Assembly (NCBI RefSeq): GCF_014647855.1
Contig: NZ_BMPZ01000011.1
Location: 58,071 to 122,070, forward strand
Source: Shewanella gelidii
GTDB taxonomy: Bacteria > Pseudomonadota > Gammaproteobacteria > Enterobacterales > Shewanellaceae
Length of the DNA stretch: 64,000 nucleotides
Direction: 5' to 3'
Numbering within the stretch: position 1 is the stretch's first letter; each line of letters opens with the position of its first letter. The notes beneath the pieces were generated by a model. The model saw only the letters and a list, made by a program, of their open reading frames with translations. It was not told where the DNA came from and did no database searches. This document shows positions 1-10,905 of the stretch, in pieces. The position numbers were made by a program, and so were the translations under genes.

Positions 1-1077
1 CGTGCATCAACTGGACGGATTTACGTTCAAAACGTCGACCATTGTAATACCCACAGCCCATTTGACTCTAAAGTTGCCCCGATTAGACAATCAAACCTTT
101 GCTTAGAAATCGCATTACCAACAAAACCACTAAACAATATTGACGATCCAGAAGGTGAAATTGCACTGTGTACATTATCGGCGTTAAACCTTGGTGCAAT
201 ACAAAGTCTCGATGAAATTGAGCCTCTTGCAGATTTAGCGGTCCGTGCTTTGGATAATTTACTCGATTATCAAGATTATCCAATTATTTCAGCAAAAACA
301 GCATCAATGAACCGTCGAACCTTGGGTATAGGCGTCATTAACTTTGCCAACTACCTCGCGAAAAATGGTAAGAAGTATTCCGATGGCTCGGCAAATAACT
401 TAACTCACAAGACATTTGAAGCCATTCAGTTTTACCTTCTTAAAGCTTCGATGTTATTGGCAAAAGAGCAAGGCGCTTGCCCGAAATTCCACGAGACGAC
501 CTATTCAAAAGGTATTTTGCCTATTGATACTTATAAGCGTGATTTAGATAAAGTCTGTGATGAACCATTGCATCTCGATTGGGAAACACTTCGCCAGGAC
601 ATCAAAGCACATGGCCTCCGTAATTCAACGCTGTCAGCATTAATGCCATCTGAAACCTCTTCTCAAATTTCAAATGCGACCAATGGCATTGAACCACCTC
701 GCGGCTTAATTAGTGTTAAAGCGAGTAAAGATGGACAACTCAAGCAGGTTGTTCCGGATTTTGGAGAGCTCAAACACAGCTATGAACTGCTTTGGGATAT
801 GCCACAAAACGATGGATATTTGCAACTGGTGGGCTTGATGCAAAAGTTTGTCGATCAAGCAATATCCGCCAACACCAACTATGACCCTACGCGCTTTGAA
901 GCAAACAAAGTCCCGATGCAGGTGTTATTAAAAGATTTGTTGACGGCTTATAAACTCGGTGTCAAAACCCTTTACTATCATAACACTCGTGATGGCGCTT
1001 CAGACAAGCACGACAACATCACCAGTGTTGAAGTAGAAGAAGATGACGGCTGTGCAGGCGGCGCTTGTAAAATTTAA
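1..1077 (+). CDS. nrdA: Ribonucleoside-diphosphate reductase class Ia, alpha subunit (partial, N-terminus missing)
   Basis: The reading frame is open from base 1, so only the C-terminal 358 residues are here; roughly the first half of a usual 760-residue NrdA lies upstream of the window. The enzyme reduces ribonucleoside diphosphates to deoxyribonucleotides with NrdB. Visible are the active-site stretch SNLCLEIALP (the radical-site Cys and Glu of NrdA), the second redox Cys in ALCTLSALNLGA, and the C-terminal shuttle pair in CAGGACKI. The phosphate-binding type motif LMPSETSSQISNATNGIEPPRG is also intact. nrdB follows after 89 bp, as in many gammaproteobacteria. Nothing looks broken. Identification is very secure. 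Confidence 0.97.
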   Translation, partial: RASTGRIYVQNVDHCNTHSPFDSKVAPIRQSNLCLEIALPTKPLNNIDDPEGEIALCTLSALNLGAIQSLDEIEPLADLAVRALDNLLDYQDYPIISAKTASMNRRTLGIGVINFANYLAKNGKKYSDGSANNLTHKTFEAIQFYLLKASMLLAKEQGACPKFHETTYSKGILPIDTYKRDLDKVCDEPLHLDWETLRQDIKAHGLRNSTLSALMPSETSSQISNATNGIEPPRGLISVKASKDGQLKQVVPDFGELKHSYELLWDMPQNDGYLQLVGLMQKFVDQAISANTNYDPTRFEANKVPMQVLLKDLLTAYKLGVKTLYYHNTRDGASDKHDNITSVEVEEDDGCAGGACKI

Positions 1078-1166
1078 GCCCCTGTCGACCAAATCCCGTC
1101 GACCATTGTTTTATAGGTATTTAGGCGGCCGAGATTCGGCCTCAACTTGTTTGAAACGGAATAGAA

Positions 1167-2297
1167 ATGGCTTACTCAACTTTTTGTCAAACAGCAAATG
1201 ATGCAACAAAAGAACCCATGTTTTTAGGTCAGCCGGTAAACGTGGCGCGATACGACCAACAAAAATATGAAGTGTTTGAAAAGCTCATTGAAAAACAACT
1301 CTCCTTTTTCTGGCGACCCGAAGAAGTAGATGTCAGTCGCGACAAAATTGACTATGCGAGTTTGCCAGATCATGAAAAGCACATTTTTATTTCTAATCTG
1401 AAATATCAAACATTGCTAGATTCTATCCAAGGCCGTTCGCCAAATATTGCGCTGTTGCCTTTAGTCTCGTTACCAGAGCTCGAAACGTGGATAGAAACAT
1501 GGTCATTTTCTGAGACAATCCATTCTCGCTCATATACCCATATCATTCGTAATATTGTAAACGATCCATCTACCGTGTTTGACGATATTGTTGTGAATGA
1601 TGAAATCCTTAAACGTGCCGGAGATATTGCTGGCTATTATGATGATCTGATTCAATTGACTCAGGCTTATCATTTACTTGGGGAAGGAACGCACTTAGTC
1701 GATGGCAAAGAACGCGTAGTCACAATTCGCGAACTCAAGAAATCGCTGTACCTGTGCATGATGTCTGTCAACGCGCTTGAAGCAATTCGCTTTTATGTTA
1801 GTTTTGCCTGCTCATTCGCTTTTGCTGAGCGCAACCTTATGGAAGGTAATGCAAAAATAATTCGGCTAATCGCCCGGGACGAAGCGCTTCATTTAAACAG
1901 CACCCAACATATCTTAACCATTATGCAAGGCGGCAGCGATGATCCAGAAATGGCTGAAGTCGCCATTGAATGCCAGCAAGAAGCTTACGATCTGTTCGTC
2001 AAAGCTGCAGAACAAGAGAAAGAATGGGCATCTTACCTGTTTAAAGATGGCTCTATGATTGGTCTCAACGAGCAAATATTAGTTCAATACGTAGAATATC
2101 TCACCAATGAACGAATGAAAGCGGTTAACCTGCCTTTGCCTTACCCAGAGCAAAGTAACCCACTCCCTTGGATGAAGAATTGGTTAGAAAGTGACGCCGT
2201 GCAAGTTGCGCCACAAGAAGTGGAAGTGTCATCATACCTCGTCGGTCAAATTGACGCGTCAGTCGATGAGAGCGAGTTTTTAGACTTTGATTTGTAG
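1167..2297 (+). CDS. nrdB: Ribonucleoside-diphosphate reductase class Ia, beta subunit
   Basis: 376 residues, the same length as E. coli NrdB. It carries the diiron-tyrosyl radical cofactor. The ligand and radical positions can be read: D in [11 protein letters not shown] and H in [15 protein letters not shown] with the radical Tyr four residues after the His, E in NALEAIRFY, and E/H in [11 protein letters not shown]. The C-terminal tail EFLDFDL resembles the peptide by which NrdB docks on NrdA. It lies between nrdA and a YfaE-like ferredoxin (12 bp gap), so the three genes are probably one transcript. Confidence 0.97.
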   Translation: MAYSTFCQTANDATKEPMFLGQPVNVARYDQQKYEVFEKLIEKQLSFFWRPEEVDVSRDKIDYASLPDHEKHIFISNLKYQTLLDSIQGRSPNIALLPLVSLPELETWIETWSFSETIHSRSYTHIIRNIVNDPSTVFDDIVVNDEILKRAGDIAGYYDDLIQLTQAYHLLGEGTHLVDGKERVVTIRELKKSLYLCMMSVNALEAIRFYVSFACSFAFAERNLMEGNAKIIRLIARDEALHLNSTQHILTIMQGGSDDPEMAEVAIECQQEAYDLFVKAAEQEKEWASYLFKDGSMIGLNEQILVQYVEYLTNERMKAVNLPLPYPEQSNPLPWMKNWLESDAVQVAPQEVEVSSYLVGQIDASVDESEFLDFDL

Positions 2298-2309
2298 GCT
2301 AATAAGAAA

Positions 2310-2747
2310 ATGAAACGCGCCTTTGTCAATAAAGCACCGATAGTCAGGCTTCAAGGTCAAGCTGTACTTATATTTAACGACCCAGATCAAAGCCTACTCG
2401 AAGCTTTAGAGATAAAAAAAGTTCGGATTTTCTCAGAATGCCGTAGTGGCTATTGTGGCTGTTGTAAAACAAAGATAAAAAGTGGCAGTGTCATCTACCA
2501 GAAAGAGCCTTTGGTTCCGCTCGCAGATGACGAATGCTTACCTTGTTGCTGCGCGCCGAATTCTGATGTCGATTTAGAGTTATCAGCTAAAGGGGCTGAT
2601 GTGTTTATCAGCCCTTTAACGATCAACTCTTCATTCCATCAAACCAAGCAAGAACCAGCCGCGCAAGAATCGACTTCGCCATGCCAGTTAAAACAACAAA
2701 AAACTAAACTGTCTGCGCTTCAGCTTGAACTTCAGGAACAGCGTTAG
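2310..2747 (+). CDS. yfaE: 2Fe-2S ferredoxin, YfaE-like, with C-terminal extension
   Basis: 145 residues. The first ~90 match the plant-type 2Fe-2S ferredoxin fold of YfaE: cluster cysteines in CRSGYCGCC (C-x4-C-x2-C) and a further Cys in the LPCCCAP segment. In E. coli YfaE helps regenerate the diiron-tyrosyl cofactor of NrdB, and the position 12 bp after nrdB supports the same role. YfaE is about 84 residues, so the last ~50 residues are an extra polar, Gln/Lys-rich tail without recognisable domain. That tail runs 44 bp into the 3' end of the convergent gene at 2704-3150. Confidence 0.9.
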   Translation: MKRAFVNKAPIVRLQGQAVLIFNDPDQSLLEALEIKKVRIFSECRSGYCGCCKTKIKSGSVIYQKEPLVPLADDECLPCCCAPNSDVDLELSAKGADVFISPLTINSSFHQTKQEPAAQESTSPCQLKQQKTKLSALQLELQEQR

Positions 2748-3150
2748 CTTTAATTGTCGCTGGTAACACCTTCAATAACGCGAGCGCAGATACAATGAAC
2801 ATCAGAACGCCAACTAACTCTGCAATTGAGTTTAATACATGAATCGCGACTTGCTGCTCCGCTGGTACAAACACTGCACAGGCACAGATTGAAAAGATAG
2901 CAGATAGCCCCCAACTCACACGCTTTAACCATACTCGGTTGTCCTTCCATGTGAGTAATATCAGTGTAAGTGAGAAGACAATCGCGCCAGCTAAAGGGAC
3001 GAACTTGAATAGCTCAAGTAATACCTGACTATTTTCTGGATCGTCTAGAACGTAAATAGCCCAATAAGGGCTAACCCAGCCAACAATCATCATAAACATT
3101 GGCCACATCAGTAAGCCAAATATAAACAATCGAATTGAATTCTTAACCAA
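2704..3150 (-). CDS. Small integral membrane protein, unknown function
   Basis: 148 residues with about four hydrophobic segments (near residues 5-30, 45-67, 78-95 and 103-127) and a soluble Ala/Glu/Val-rich C-terminus. I do not recognise a family. It is transcribed towards the nrd operon and its 3' end overlaps the end of the ferredoxin gene by 44 bp. The initiating ATG is preceded by AGGGAGTAGC, a plausible ribosome binding site. No catalytic motif is visible, so no function is suggested. Confidence 0.7.
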   Translation of the reverse strand: MVKNSIRLFIFGLLMWPMFMMIVGWVSPYWAIYVLDDPENSQVLLELFKFVPLAGAIVFSLTLILLTWKDNRVWLKRVSWGLSAIFSICACAVFVPAEQQVAIHVLNSIAELVGVLMFIVSALALLKVLPATIKANAVPEVQAEAQTV

Positions 3151-3524
3151 AATGCTACTCCCTAAATTAATAAAGACTCATTAAACAGTCAGTTAAAACA
3201 CATCTGCAGTGAAGATTTACCCTACCCCTTGCATTTAAACCTATGCAACGGCCTTAAATCGAATATGCTTTACATGATTGTGAGTCAGGGCAAAAATCAC
3301 TCAGGAATGAGACGAAAAATACTCAAGCAACGCCCTAAACATAACCTCAGCTGGTTTTCTCGACTATATCGCAAACCTCTAATAAATCCGACTCGCCCCT
3401 GCTTCTATTGGTATATCTACGAATAATTTATACTTATAAAACTGAAGATTGGCTGAACCTATCGAGGAAAAAACTATTGTAACTTCTTAATTTGGTTTAA
3501 TATCGCGCCATCGCTCAATAGCCA
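3151..3524. other. Intergenic region, divergent promoters expected
   Basis: 374 bp between a minus-strand and a plus-strand gene. It should hold the promoters of both. A 65-codon plus-strand frame exists at 3229-3426, but its composition is random-looking and it has no homology I recognise. No strong hairpin or operator stands out. Confidence 0.4.
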
Positions 3525-4526
3525 ATGGATAGACAAATGAGCCTAATTCGATCGTCTTTGATTCAATGGATTAAACAAGGCAGCATCGCAGTCGAACATA
3601 TCGACGAAGCTTTAAATCATACACAAATACATCCAAACAAAGCCTCATGGCTGCAATTTATCGATCACCTATTATTGTGGTTCGGTAGCCTTGCCATAGC
3701 CATCGCGAGCATTTTTCTCGTGGCATTTAACTGGGATGATCTGAGTCGATTCACCCACTATGCATTACTTGAAGTTTCGGCCTTGGTTTGTATCATCGCC
3801 TATTGTTTGTATCACCAAAACCGGGTGGTTTCCCAAGTCAGCTTGATCATGGCGGCACTGTTTATAGGTGCACTTTTGGCGCTTGTCGGACAAACATACC
3901 AAACTGGTGCTGATCCATGGCAATTATTTTTCTACTGGGCAATTTTTATCACCGCTTGGGCTATTATTGCACGCTCAGAAAGCCTATGGGTTATCTGGTT
4001 AATTCTATTAAACACAAGCATCATTACCTATCAAAATACCTTTGGTATGCCGTTTGGGTCTTCTTTGCCATCAGAGATAACCGCATTCTTAGATCATCAA
4101 CAACAATTCGTATTTGTCCTATTTGTCTTCAACACGCTCTGCTTATTCGCGTGGGAGCTGATCGCTCATCACGTGCAATGGAAAACCAGTGACTGGGGTG
4201 TCAGGGTTCCCGCGATTGCCAGTGGAGTGGCCATCACTGAGCTGACCCAGTTTGGAATTTTTGACGGTGGTTCAGCTTTCTTTGTTTGTTTGTGGCTTGT
4301 GTGGGCAGTCGTGTTTTTATTCTCGTATAGAAAACTTCGCCCTGATCTATTTATGCTCGCCGGAGCGAATTTATCAATTATCGTTGTCATCACGAGTTTT
4401 ATGGCGAATTTGTTGATAGAGCTGGAAAGCTTAGATGGCCTGCTCTTGCTCGCCCTAACCGTAATTGGGCTCGGCGCGGCGAGCGCAATATGGTTAAAAA
4501 AGGTTCATATGGAGATGAAATCATGA
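3525..4526 (+). CDS. DUF2157 domain membrane protein
   Basis: 333 residues: a soluble N-terminus of ~45 residues followed by about eight to ten membrane segments. The conserved DUF2157 signature region ALFIGALLALVGQTYQTGADPW is clear near residues 110-130. The biochemical function of DUF2157 is unknown. It is the first gene of a three-gene operon: its TGA overlaps the ATG of the next gene (ATGA at 4523-4526). The DUF2157/DUF4401/GDYXXLXY trio recurs in gammaproteobacteria, which suggests one membrane complex. Confidence 0.88.
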   Translation: MDRQMSLIRSSLIQWIKQGSIAVEHIDEALNHTQIHPNKASWLQFIDHLLLWFGSLAIAIASIFLVAFNWDDLSRFTHYALLEVSALVCIIAYCLYHQNRVVSQVSLIMAALFIGALLALVGQTYQTGADPWQLFFYWAIFITAWAIIARSESLWVIWLILLNTSIITYQNTFGMPFGSSLPSEITAFLDHQQQFVFVLFVFNTLCLFAWELIAHHVQWKTSDWGVRVPAIASGVAITELTQFGIFDGGSAFFVCLWLVWAVVFLFSYRKLRPDLFMLAGANLSIIVVITSFMANLLIELESLDGLLLLALTVIGLGAASAIWLKKVHMEMKS

Positions 4527-5596
4527 TGGATGATATCCAAGCTTGGAAGTCACTTGAACGACAGGGGCTCGTTCGTGGTGAACAACCTGAGTTCGAAACC
4601 CATGATAGTCCTTGGTATATAAAAATTTTGATGGCATTTAGTGGTTGGCTAGCATCAATATTTTTGTTTCTTTTTATGGGTTTTTCTCTTTTTATGACCC
4701 TAGATATTTTTGATTCCGAGTTTGCTATGTTTACACTCGGTGGCGTTACTATCTTTGGTGCTTATTTATTATTGATGTCATCTAAAAATGAGTTCATTGA
4801 GCATGCAGGCCTTGCTTTTAGTCTGGCAGGTCAAGCTTTTATAGCGTTTGCACTCATCTCTGGAACCAATGACCAACCTCATCTTTTGAGTAGTAGCTTC
4901 GCCATACTACAAGGTGCGCTTGTCTTCCTTATGCCAAGTTTTGTGCATCGGGTATTTTCAGCAACAATTGCTTTCTACTGTATCAATTTCACCCTTTCCT
5001 TTTTAGGGCTTCCTTATATTGGTATCGGTTTGTTGATGTTGCTGACAAGTTGGCTATGGCTACACGAGTTTCATTACCCTAAATATCAACAGTTCATTTC
5101 AGCTTTTGCATACGGTTCGACATTCTCACTACTGTATATAAAAGGCAATTTGTTTTTTGCCCAACAGGAGTTGGTTCTCGATTTGTTTGGCATTGATGCC
5201 ACCATCTACACTCAACCGTGGCATGGGCAAGCCCTCGCCTGCGTGGCACTTATCTATGTTACATGGAAACTTGCCAGCCGATATCGGTTAGCAACGAACA
5301 TCCACAAAGGTGTGCTTATTCTTACGACCTTATTGATTTGTGCTGCTTCATTTGAAATGACCGGTTTATTGTTGGGCAGTCTCTTGTTGATCCTTGGGTA
5401 TCAAAGTAGTCATCGATTGTTGATGGGACTGGGGATCTTAGCATTACTGACTTTCATTTCAGCCTATTACTACTTTCTAGACATTACATTGCTAGAAAAG
5501 TCACAAACTCTAATACTGTTCGGGTTGCTGTTACTCATCATACGTTGGAGCCTTAAAAAGTGGGTATTTATAAAAACGGAGGCGCATCATGAATAG
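4523..5596 (+). CDS. DUF4401 domain membrane protein
   Basis: 357 residues with a soluble N-terminus of ~40 residues and roughly ten predicted membrane spans. The frame is open further upstream (to 4490), but I choose ATG 4523 because it gives an ATGA overlap with the previous gene and has GGAG 8 nt upstream. It resembles DUF4401 proteins, which accompany DUF2157 and GDYXXLXY proteins; the family assignment rests partly on this context. No catalytic motif is seen. It overlaps the next gene by 8 bp, so the three are almost certainly co-translated. Confidence 0.8.
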   Translation: MMDDIQAWKSLERQGLVRGEQPEFETHDSPWYIKILMAFSGWLASIFLFLFMGFSLFMTLDIFDSEFAMFTLGGVTIFGAYLLLMSSKNEFIEHAGLAFSLAGQAFIAFALISGTNDQPHLLSSSFAILQGALVFLMPSFVHRVFSATIAFYCINFTLSFLGLPYIGIGLLMLLTSWLWLHEFHYPKYQQFISAFAYGSTFSLLYIKGNLFFAQQELVLDLFGIDATIYTQPWHGQALACVALIYVTWKLASRYRLATNIHKGVLILTTLLICAASFEMTGLLLGSLLLILGYQSSHRLLMGLGILALLTFISAYYYFLDITLLEKSQTLILFGLLLLIIRWSLKKWVFIKTEAHHE

Positions 5597-6101
5597 GATT
5601 ATCGCAATAATCGCACTCATTTTTGCACTGGGCGCAATTAACTTCTCGATCATGACTAGAGAAAACCATATTCGCGATGGTGAACTCGTTCTTATTAAAC
5701 TGGCGCCAGTCGATCCTCGATCATTAATGCAAGGCGACTATATGGCTTTACGTTTTGAAATGGCAGATAAAATTAAAACAGCACATCAACTCACTGAAGA
5801 AGCTTTACCTAATGCAGTTGATGGACAAGTGATTGTCAGTGTCGATAACAACCAAGTTGCGCATTTTCAACGTCTATCCGATACACAACCACTAAATGAT
5901 GATAACAAACGCATCAACTACCGGATCCGTAATAGCCAGGTCAAGTTTGCAACAAATGCTTTTTTCTTCGAAGAAGGTCAAGCAACACTATTTGAGGACG
6001 CTCAATATGGAGGCTTTAAAGTGAATAGTAAAGGCGAGCTTCTACTTGTAGCCATGTATAACGAAAAGTTTGCAAAGATTATTGCAAAAGACATCGAATA
6101 G
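5589..6101 (+). CDS. GDYXXLXY domain protein
   Basis: 170 residues. An N-terminal hydrophobic segment (residues 3-20) serves as anchor or signal, followed by a periplasmic domain with the motif QGDYMALRF, the hallmark of the GDYXXLXY family. Function of the family is unknown. It is the last gene of the DUF2157-DUF4401 operon, and its TAG stop lies in the loop of a perfect terminator hairpin. Residues 60-160 look like a small beta-rich domain. Likely a periplasmic partner of the two membrane proteins upstream (inference from context only). Confidence 0.88.
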   Translation: MNRIIAIIALIFALGAINFSIMTRENHIRDGELVLIKLAPVDPRSLMQGDYMALRFEMADKIKTAHQLTEEALPNAVDGQVIVSVDNNQVAHFQRLSDTQPLNDDNKRINYRIRNSQVKFATNAFFFEEGQATLFEDAQYGGFKVNSKGELLLVAMYNEKFAKIIAKDIE

Positions 6102-6116
6102 ACGATGTCTTTTGCA
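6083..6116. terminator. Bidirectional hairpin terminator overlapping a stop codon
   Basis: A perfect 14-bp stem (TGCAAAAGACATCG at 6083-6096 and its complement at 6103-6116) with a 6-nt loop containing the TAG stop of the GDYXXLXY gene. It lies between convergent genes and has A/T-rich arms, so it can serve both strands. Confidence 0.7.
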
Positions 6117-6139
6117 CAAGCATCGCTTAACGACGACCG

Positions 6140-6613
6140 TTAGATCTGCTTTTTAGCCATGACTTTGTGGAGGCGATTAACCTCCATCAAACCTGCACTG
6201 CCATACCATGGAACTAAATCCATGACTAAACTGCCGGCCTTGATGGCTGGATCGGTTGCGGTCAAAGCTTGTGCTTCTTCAACCGTTTCAACATTAAAGA
6301 TATAGATCCCCCGCAGCTCGCCATCATCTAAAAAGGGGCCTGCGAGAACAAGCTTTCCTGCTTCTGCAAGCTTACTGATATTATCTAAATGTGCTCGTTG
6401 CAATGCTTCTGCTTCTTCTTGGCTTCTATCTCGACTTGGACCTCGCTTTAAAAAAGCCATCACATATTTTTTCATTCCATATTCATCAGCGCCTGCGATT
6501 TGAGCACGCCGAGGATCATATTGAGTGGTAAGTAACTGAGAAGATAGATCGAGCTGTGTTAATACTGCAGCAATTAAAGCCAACGCCACAATGAGCAAAC
6601 CAAAGCCTTTCAT
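6140..6613 (-). CDS. Exported or anchored YciI-like domain protein
   Basis: 157 residues from ATG 6613, chosen because AGGAGA sits 5 nt upstream; a TTG at 6631 is in frame but would put that site inside the gene. Residues 1-25 are hydrophobic (signal or anchor). From about residue 50 the protein has the YciI fold pattern: the strand YVMAFLKRGP, then HLDNISKLAEAGKLVLAGPFLDDGELRGIYIFNVETVEEAQAL in pieces typical of the YCII/ferredoxin-like family. YciI-like proteins are small dimeric alpha/beta proteins, mostly of unknown activity. An exported version is less common. Confidence 0.75.
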   Translation of the reverse strand: MKGFGLLIVALALIAAVLTQLDLSSQLLTTQYDPRRAQIAGADEYGMKKYVMAFLKRGPSRDRSQEEAEALQRAHLDNISKLAEAGKLVLAGPFLDDGELRGIYIFNVETVEEAQALTATDPAIKAGSLVMDLVPWYGSAGLMEVNRLHKVMAKKQI

Positions 6614-6703
6614 TAGGTTCTCCTTTATCAACCTTCGAGCTAGGCAATATTTACAACCATTACGAATGCCTCACCTGATGTCAAGCGGATAGAGACCTCA
6701 AAC

Positions 6704-6728
6704 AAAAAAGGGCACACTAACAGTGCCC
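6704..6728 (-). terminator. Rho-independent terminator of fadH
   Basis: Read on the minus strand: GGGCAC, a 7-nt loop, GTGCCC, then TTTTTT. It sits 53 bp after the fadH stop codon. Confidence 0.85.
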
Positions 6729-6780
6729 CTTAATTAAGACTACATATTCGCGCCTACAAAACAATGCGCTAAATACCACT

Positions 6781-8796
<2,016 letters not shown>

Positions 8797-8961
8797 TCAA
8801 ACATCCTTTTTAAACAAGTGATTTAATTCAGCATACCCTGCTTCACAAAAATGCTCAACATCAAGCAAAAATCAAAAGATCAAAATCAGTTACAATTGAG
8901 TTTTCCAACCCTCGTGTTTTTCAGTTAGCATGTCAAAAGATGACTTACAAAGGAGTGGCAG

Positions 8962-10800
8962 ATGTCCGCTAAACCCTCGTTAATAAAAAGGATATTCATT
9001 TATCTTTGGGCTGTGATCAACGGGATCCGTAAAACCGTACTAAACCTGATCTTTTTTGGGATCCTATTTGCAATCCTTATCGCCATGGGTGGTGATGAAG
9101 AGATTAAAATTGAAAACAACTCTGCGCTTCTCCTGAACATTGGTGGTTCCATCGTTGATCAGAAGCGACATGTTGATCCTGTCGAAGCGGTTCTTAAGCA
9201 AAGCAATAATGCCAGTACGGATCATGAAGTACTTCTATCTGATATCGTTTATGTCATCCGCAATGCAAGCTCAGACCAACGCATTGCTAATATCGTTCTT
9301 GATTTATCAAGGTTACATCGAGTTGGCATCAGCAAATTAGAAACGATTGGTAGCGCGCTTGAGGAGTTTAAGGCCTCTGGCAAAAAGATTTATGCCGTCG
9401 GTAATTACTACAACCAAAAGCAATATTACTTAGCAAGTTTTGCTGATGAAATTTACCTAAACCCACAAGGCATGGTCGCTATTGATGGCTTAAGCCGTTA
9501 CCGTCAATACTTTAAATCCGCTTTAGATAAGTTAAAAATCAACGCACATGTATTTCGCGTCGGTACTTTTAAAAGCGCAGTAGAGCCCTTTTTACGTGAC
9601 GACATGTCTGATGCTGCAAAGCAGGCAAACTCTGATTTGCTTTCAGATATTTGGCAAAGTTATACCGACAAAGTCGCTCAAAACCGAAATATCGAAACAA
9701 ACAAGCTTGCATTGAATGCCGATGCGTATTTAGCAGCACTAGAAAAAGCCGATGGAGATGCAGCAACGGTATCACTCAATATGAATTGGGTCGATAAGCT
9801 CGCAACCGCCGAAGAGTTTCGTTTAGCCATGATAGAACGCGTGGGCCAAACGAAGCACAACCAATATAAGCATATCGATTTTTATGATTACCACACCCTT
9901 GTTAAGCCATTGCCACAAATAGTTCCACAAGACAGTGTTGGCATCATCGTCGCCAAAGGTACCATCCTTAATGGTAAGCAGCCTGCAGGCGATATTGGTG
10001 GCGAAAGCACTTCTGCACTGTTACGAAAAGCCAGGTTTGATGACAAGATAAAAGCCGTCGTTCTTCGCGTAGATAGCCCCGGTGGCAGTGCCTTCGCTTC
10101 AGAACAAATTCGCCAAGAAGTACTCGCACTTAAGGCTGCCGGCAAGCCTGTTGTCGCAAGTATGAGTAGTATGGCTGCATCAGGCGGTTATTGGATTTCC
10201 GCTAGTGCTGATTACATTTATGCGAAACCAACGACCCTAACTGGTTCCATTGGCATATTTGGCATGATCACCACATTCGAAAACTCGCTTGCCAGCTTAG
10301 GGATTCATACGGACGGAGTTGCAACGTCAGATTGGGCTGGTATTCGTCCAAGCCGAGCATTGACGCCTCAAGTGAAAGCAGTCATTCAACGCCACATTGA
10401 ACGCGGATACCATGAATTTATTTCAATGGTAGCCTCCGAACGCAACATGACCATTGAACAGGTAGACAAAATCGCCCAAGGCCGCGTATGGTCAGGCAAA
10501 AAGGCGTTAGAGATTGGTTTGGTTGATGCTCTTGGTGATTTGGATAAAGCAGTAGCAAAAGCAGCAGAGCTAGCTAAGATGGATAAATTTGATAGCAAAA
10601 TCATCGAAAAAGAACTGACGCCTGAGGAAATATTTATACAGCAAATGCTTGCTAGTGCAGTAAGTTACTTGCCTGAGTCTGTAAAACAACCGAGTGTATT
10701 AGAACGCGTTTTGTCTCACTGGACGCAAACAATCGAAGAGTTTGCGGCCTTCGATGACCCAAATGGCGTGTATCTTTACTGTGACCAATGCAACTTCTAA
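8962..10800 (+). CDS. sppA: Signal peptide peptidase, protease IV
   Basis: 612 residues, close to the 618 of E. coli SppA. It degrades cleaved signal peptides in the inner membrane. A membrane anchor is at residues ~25-43, and two tandem S49 domains follow. The Lys of the catalytic dyad is K204 (VGTFKSAVEPF) in the first domain and the Ser is S407 (MAASGGYW) in the second, the split arrangement of long SppA. The start ATG has AGGAG 8 nt upstream. The C-terminus ends YLYCDQCNF, an unusual Cys pair. sppA next to ansA and yeaC is a gammaproteobacterial neighbourhood. Confidence 0.95.
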   Translation: MSAKPSLIKRIFIYLWAVINGIRKTVLNLIFFGILFAILIAMGGDEEIKIENNSALLLNIGGSIVDQKRHVDPVEAVLKQSNNASTDHEVLLSDIVYVIRNASSDQRIANIVLDLSRLHRVGISKLETIGSALEEFKASGKKIYAVGNYYNQKQYYLASFADEIYLNPQGMVAIDGLSRYRQYFKSALDKLKINAHVFRVGTFKSAVEPFLRDDMSDAAKQANSDLLSDIWQSYTDKVAQNRNIETNKLALNADAYLAALEKADGDAATVSLNMNWVDKLATAEEFRLAMIERVGQTKHNQYKHIDFYDYHTLVKPLPQIVPQDSVGIIVAKGTILNGKQPAGDIGGESTSALLRKARFDDKIKAVVLRVDSPGGSAFASEQIRQEVLALKAAGKPVVASMSSMAASGGYWISASADYIYAKPTTLTGSIGIFGMITTFENSLASLGIHTDGVATSDWAGIRPSRALTPQVKAVIQRHIERGYHEFISMVASERNMTIEQVDKIAQGRVWSGKKALEIGLVDALGDLDKAVAKAAELAKMDKFDSKIIEKELTPEEIFIQQMLASAVSYLPESVKQPSVLERVLSHWTQTIEEFAAFDDPNGVYLYCDQCNF

Positions 10801-10842
10801 ATTGAGTATAAATAAATCTAGCTAAATATAGCTAGCTCAAGC

Positions 10843-10872
10843 AAAATAAGCTCGGTTCTCCGAGCTTATTTT
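10843..10872. terminator. Terminator between sppA and ansA
   Basis: Perfect 13-bp stem AAAATAAGCTCGG (10843-10855) with loop TTCT and its complement at 10860-10872, followed by ATTTAT. It should end sppA transcripts, so ansA probably has a separate start or depends on read-through. Confidence 0.85.
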
Positions 10873-10905
10873 ATTTATAACGTTTACCAAGAGTTTCTCG
10901 CTATC

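Noticed and set aside
3229..3426. 65-codon plus-strand frame as a small gene
   Set aside because: No good ribosome site, no recognisable domain, basic random-looking composition; lies in a divergent promoter region.
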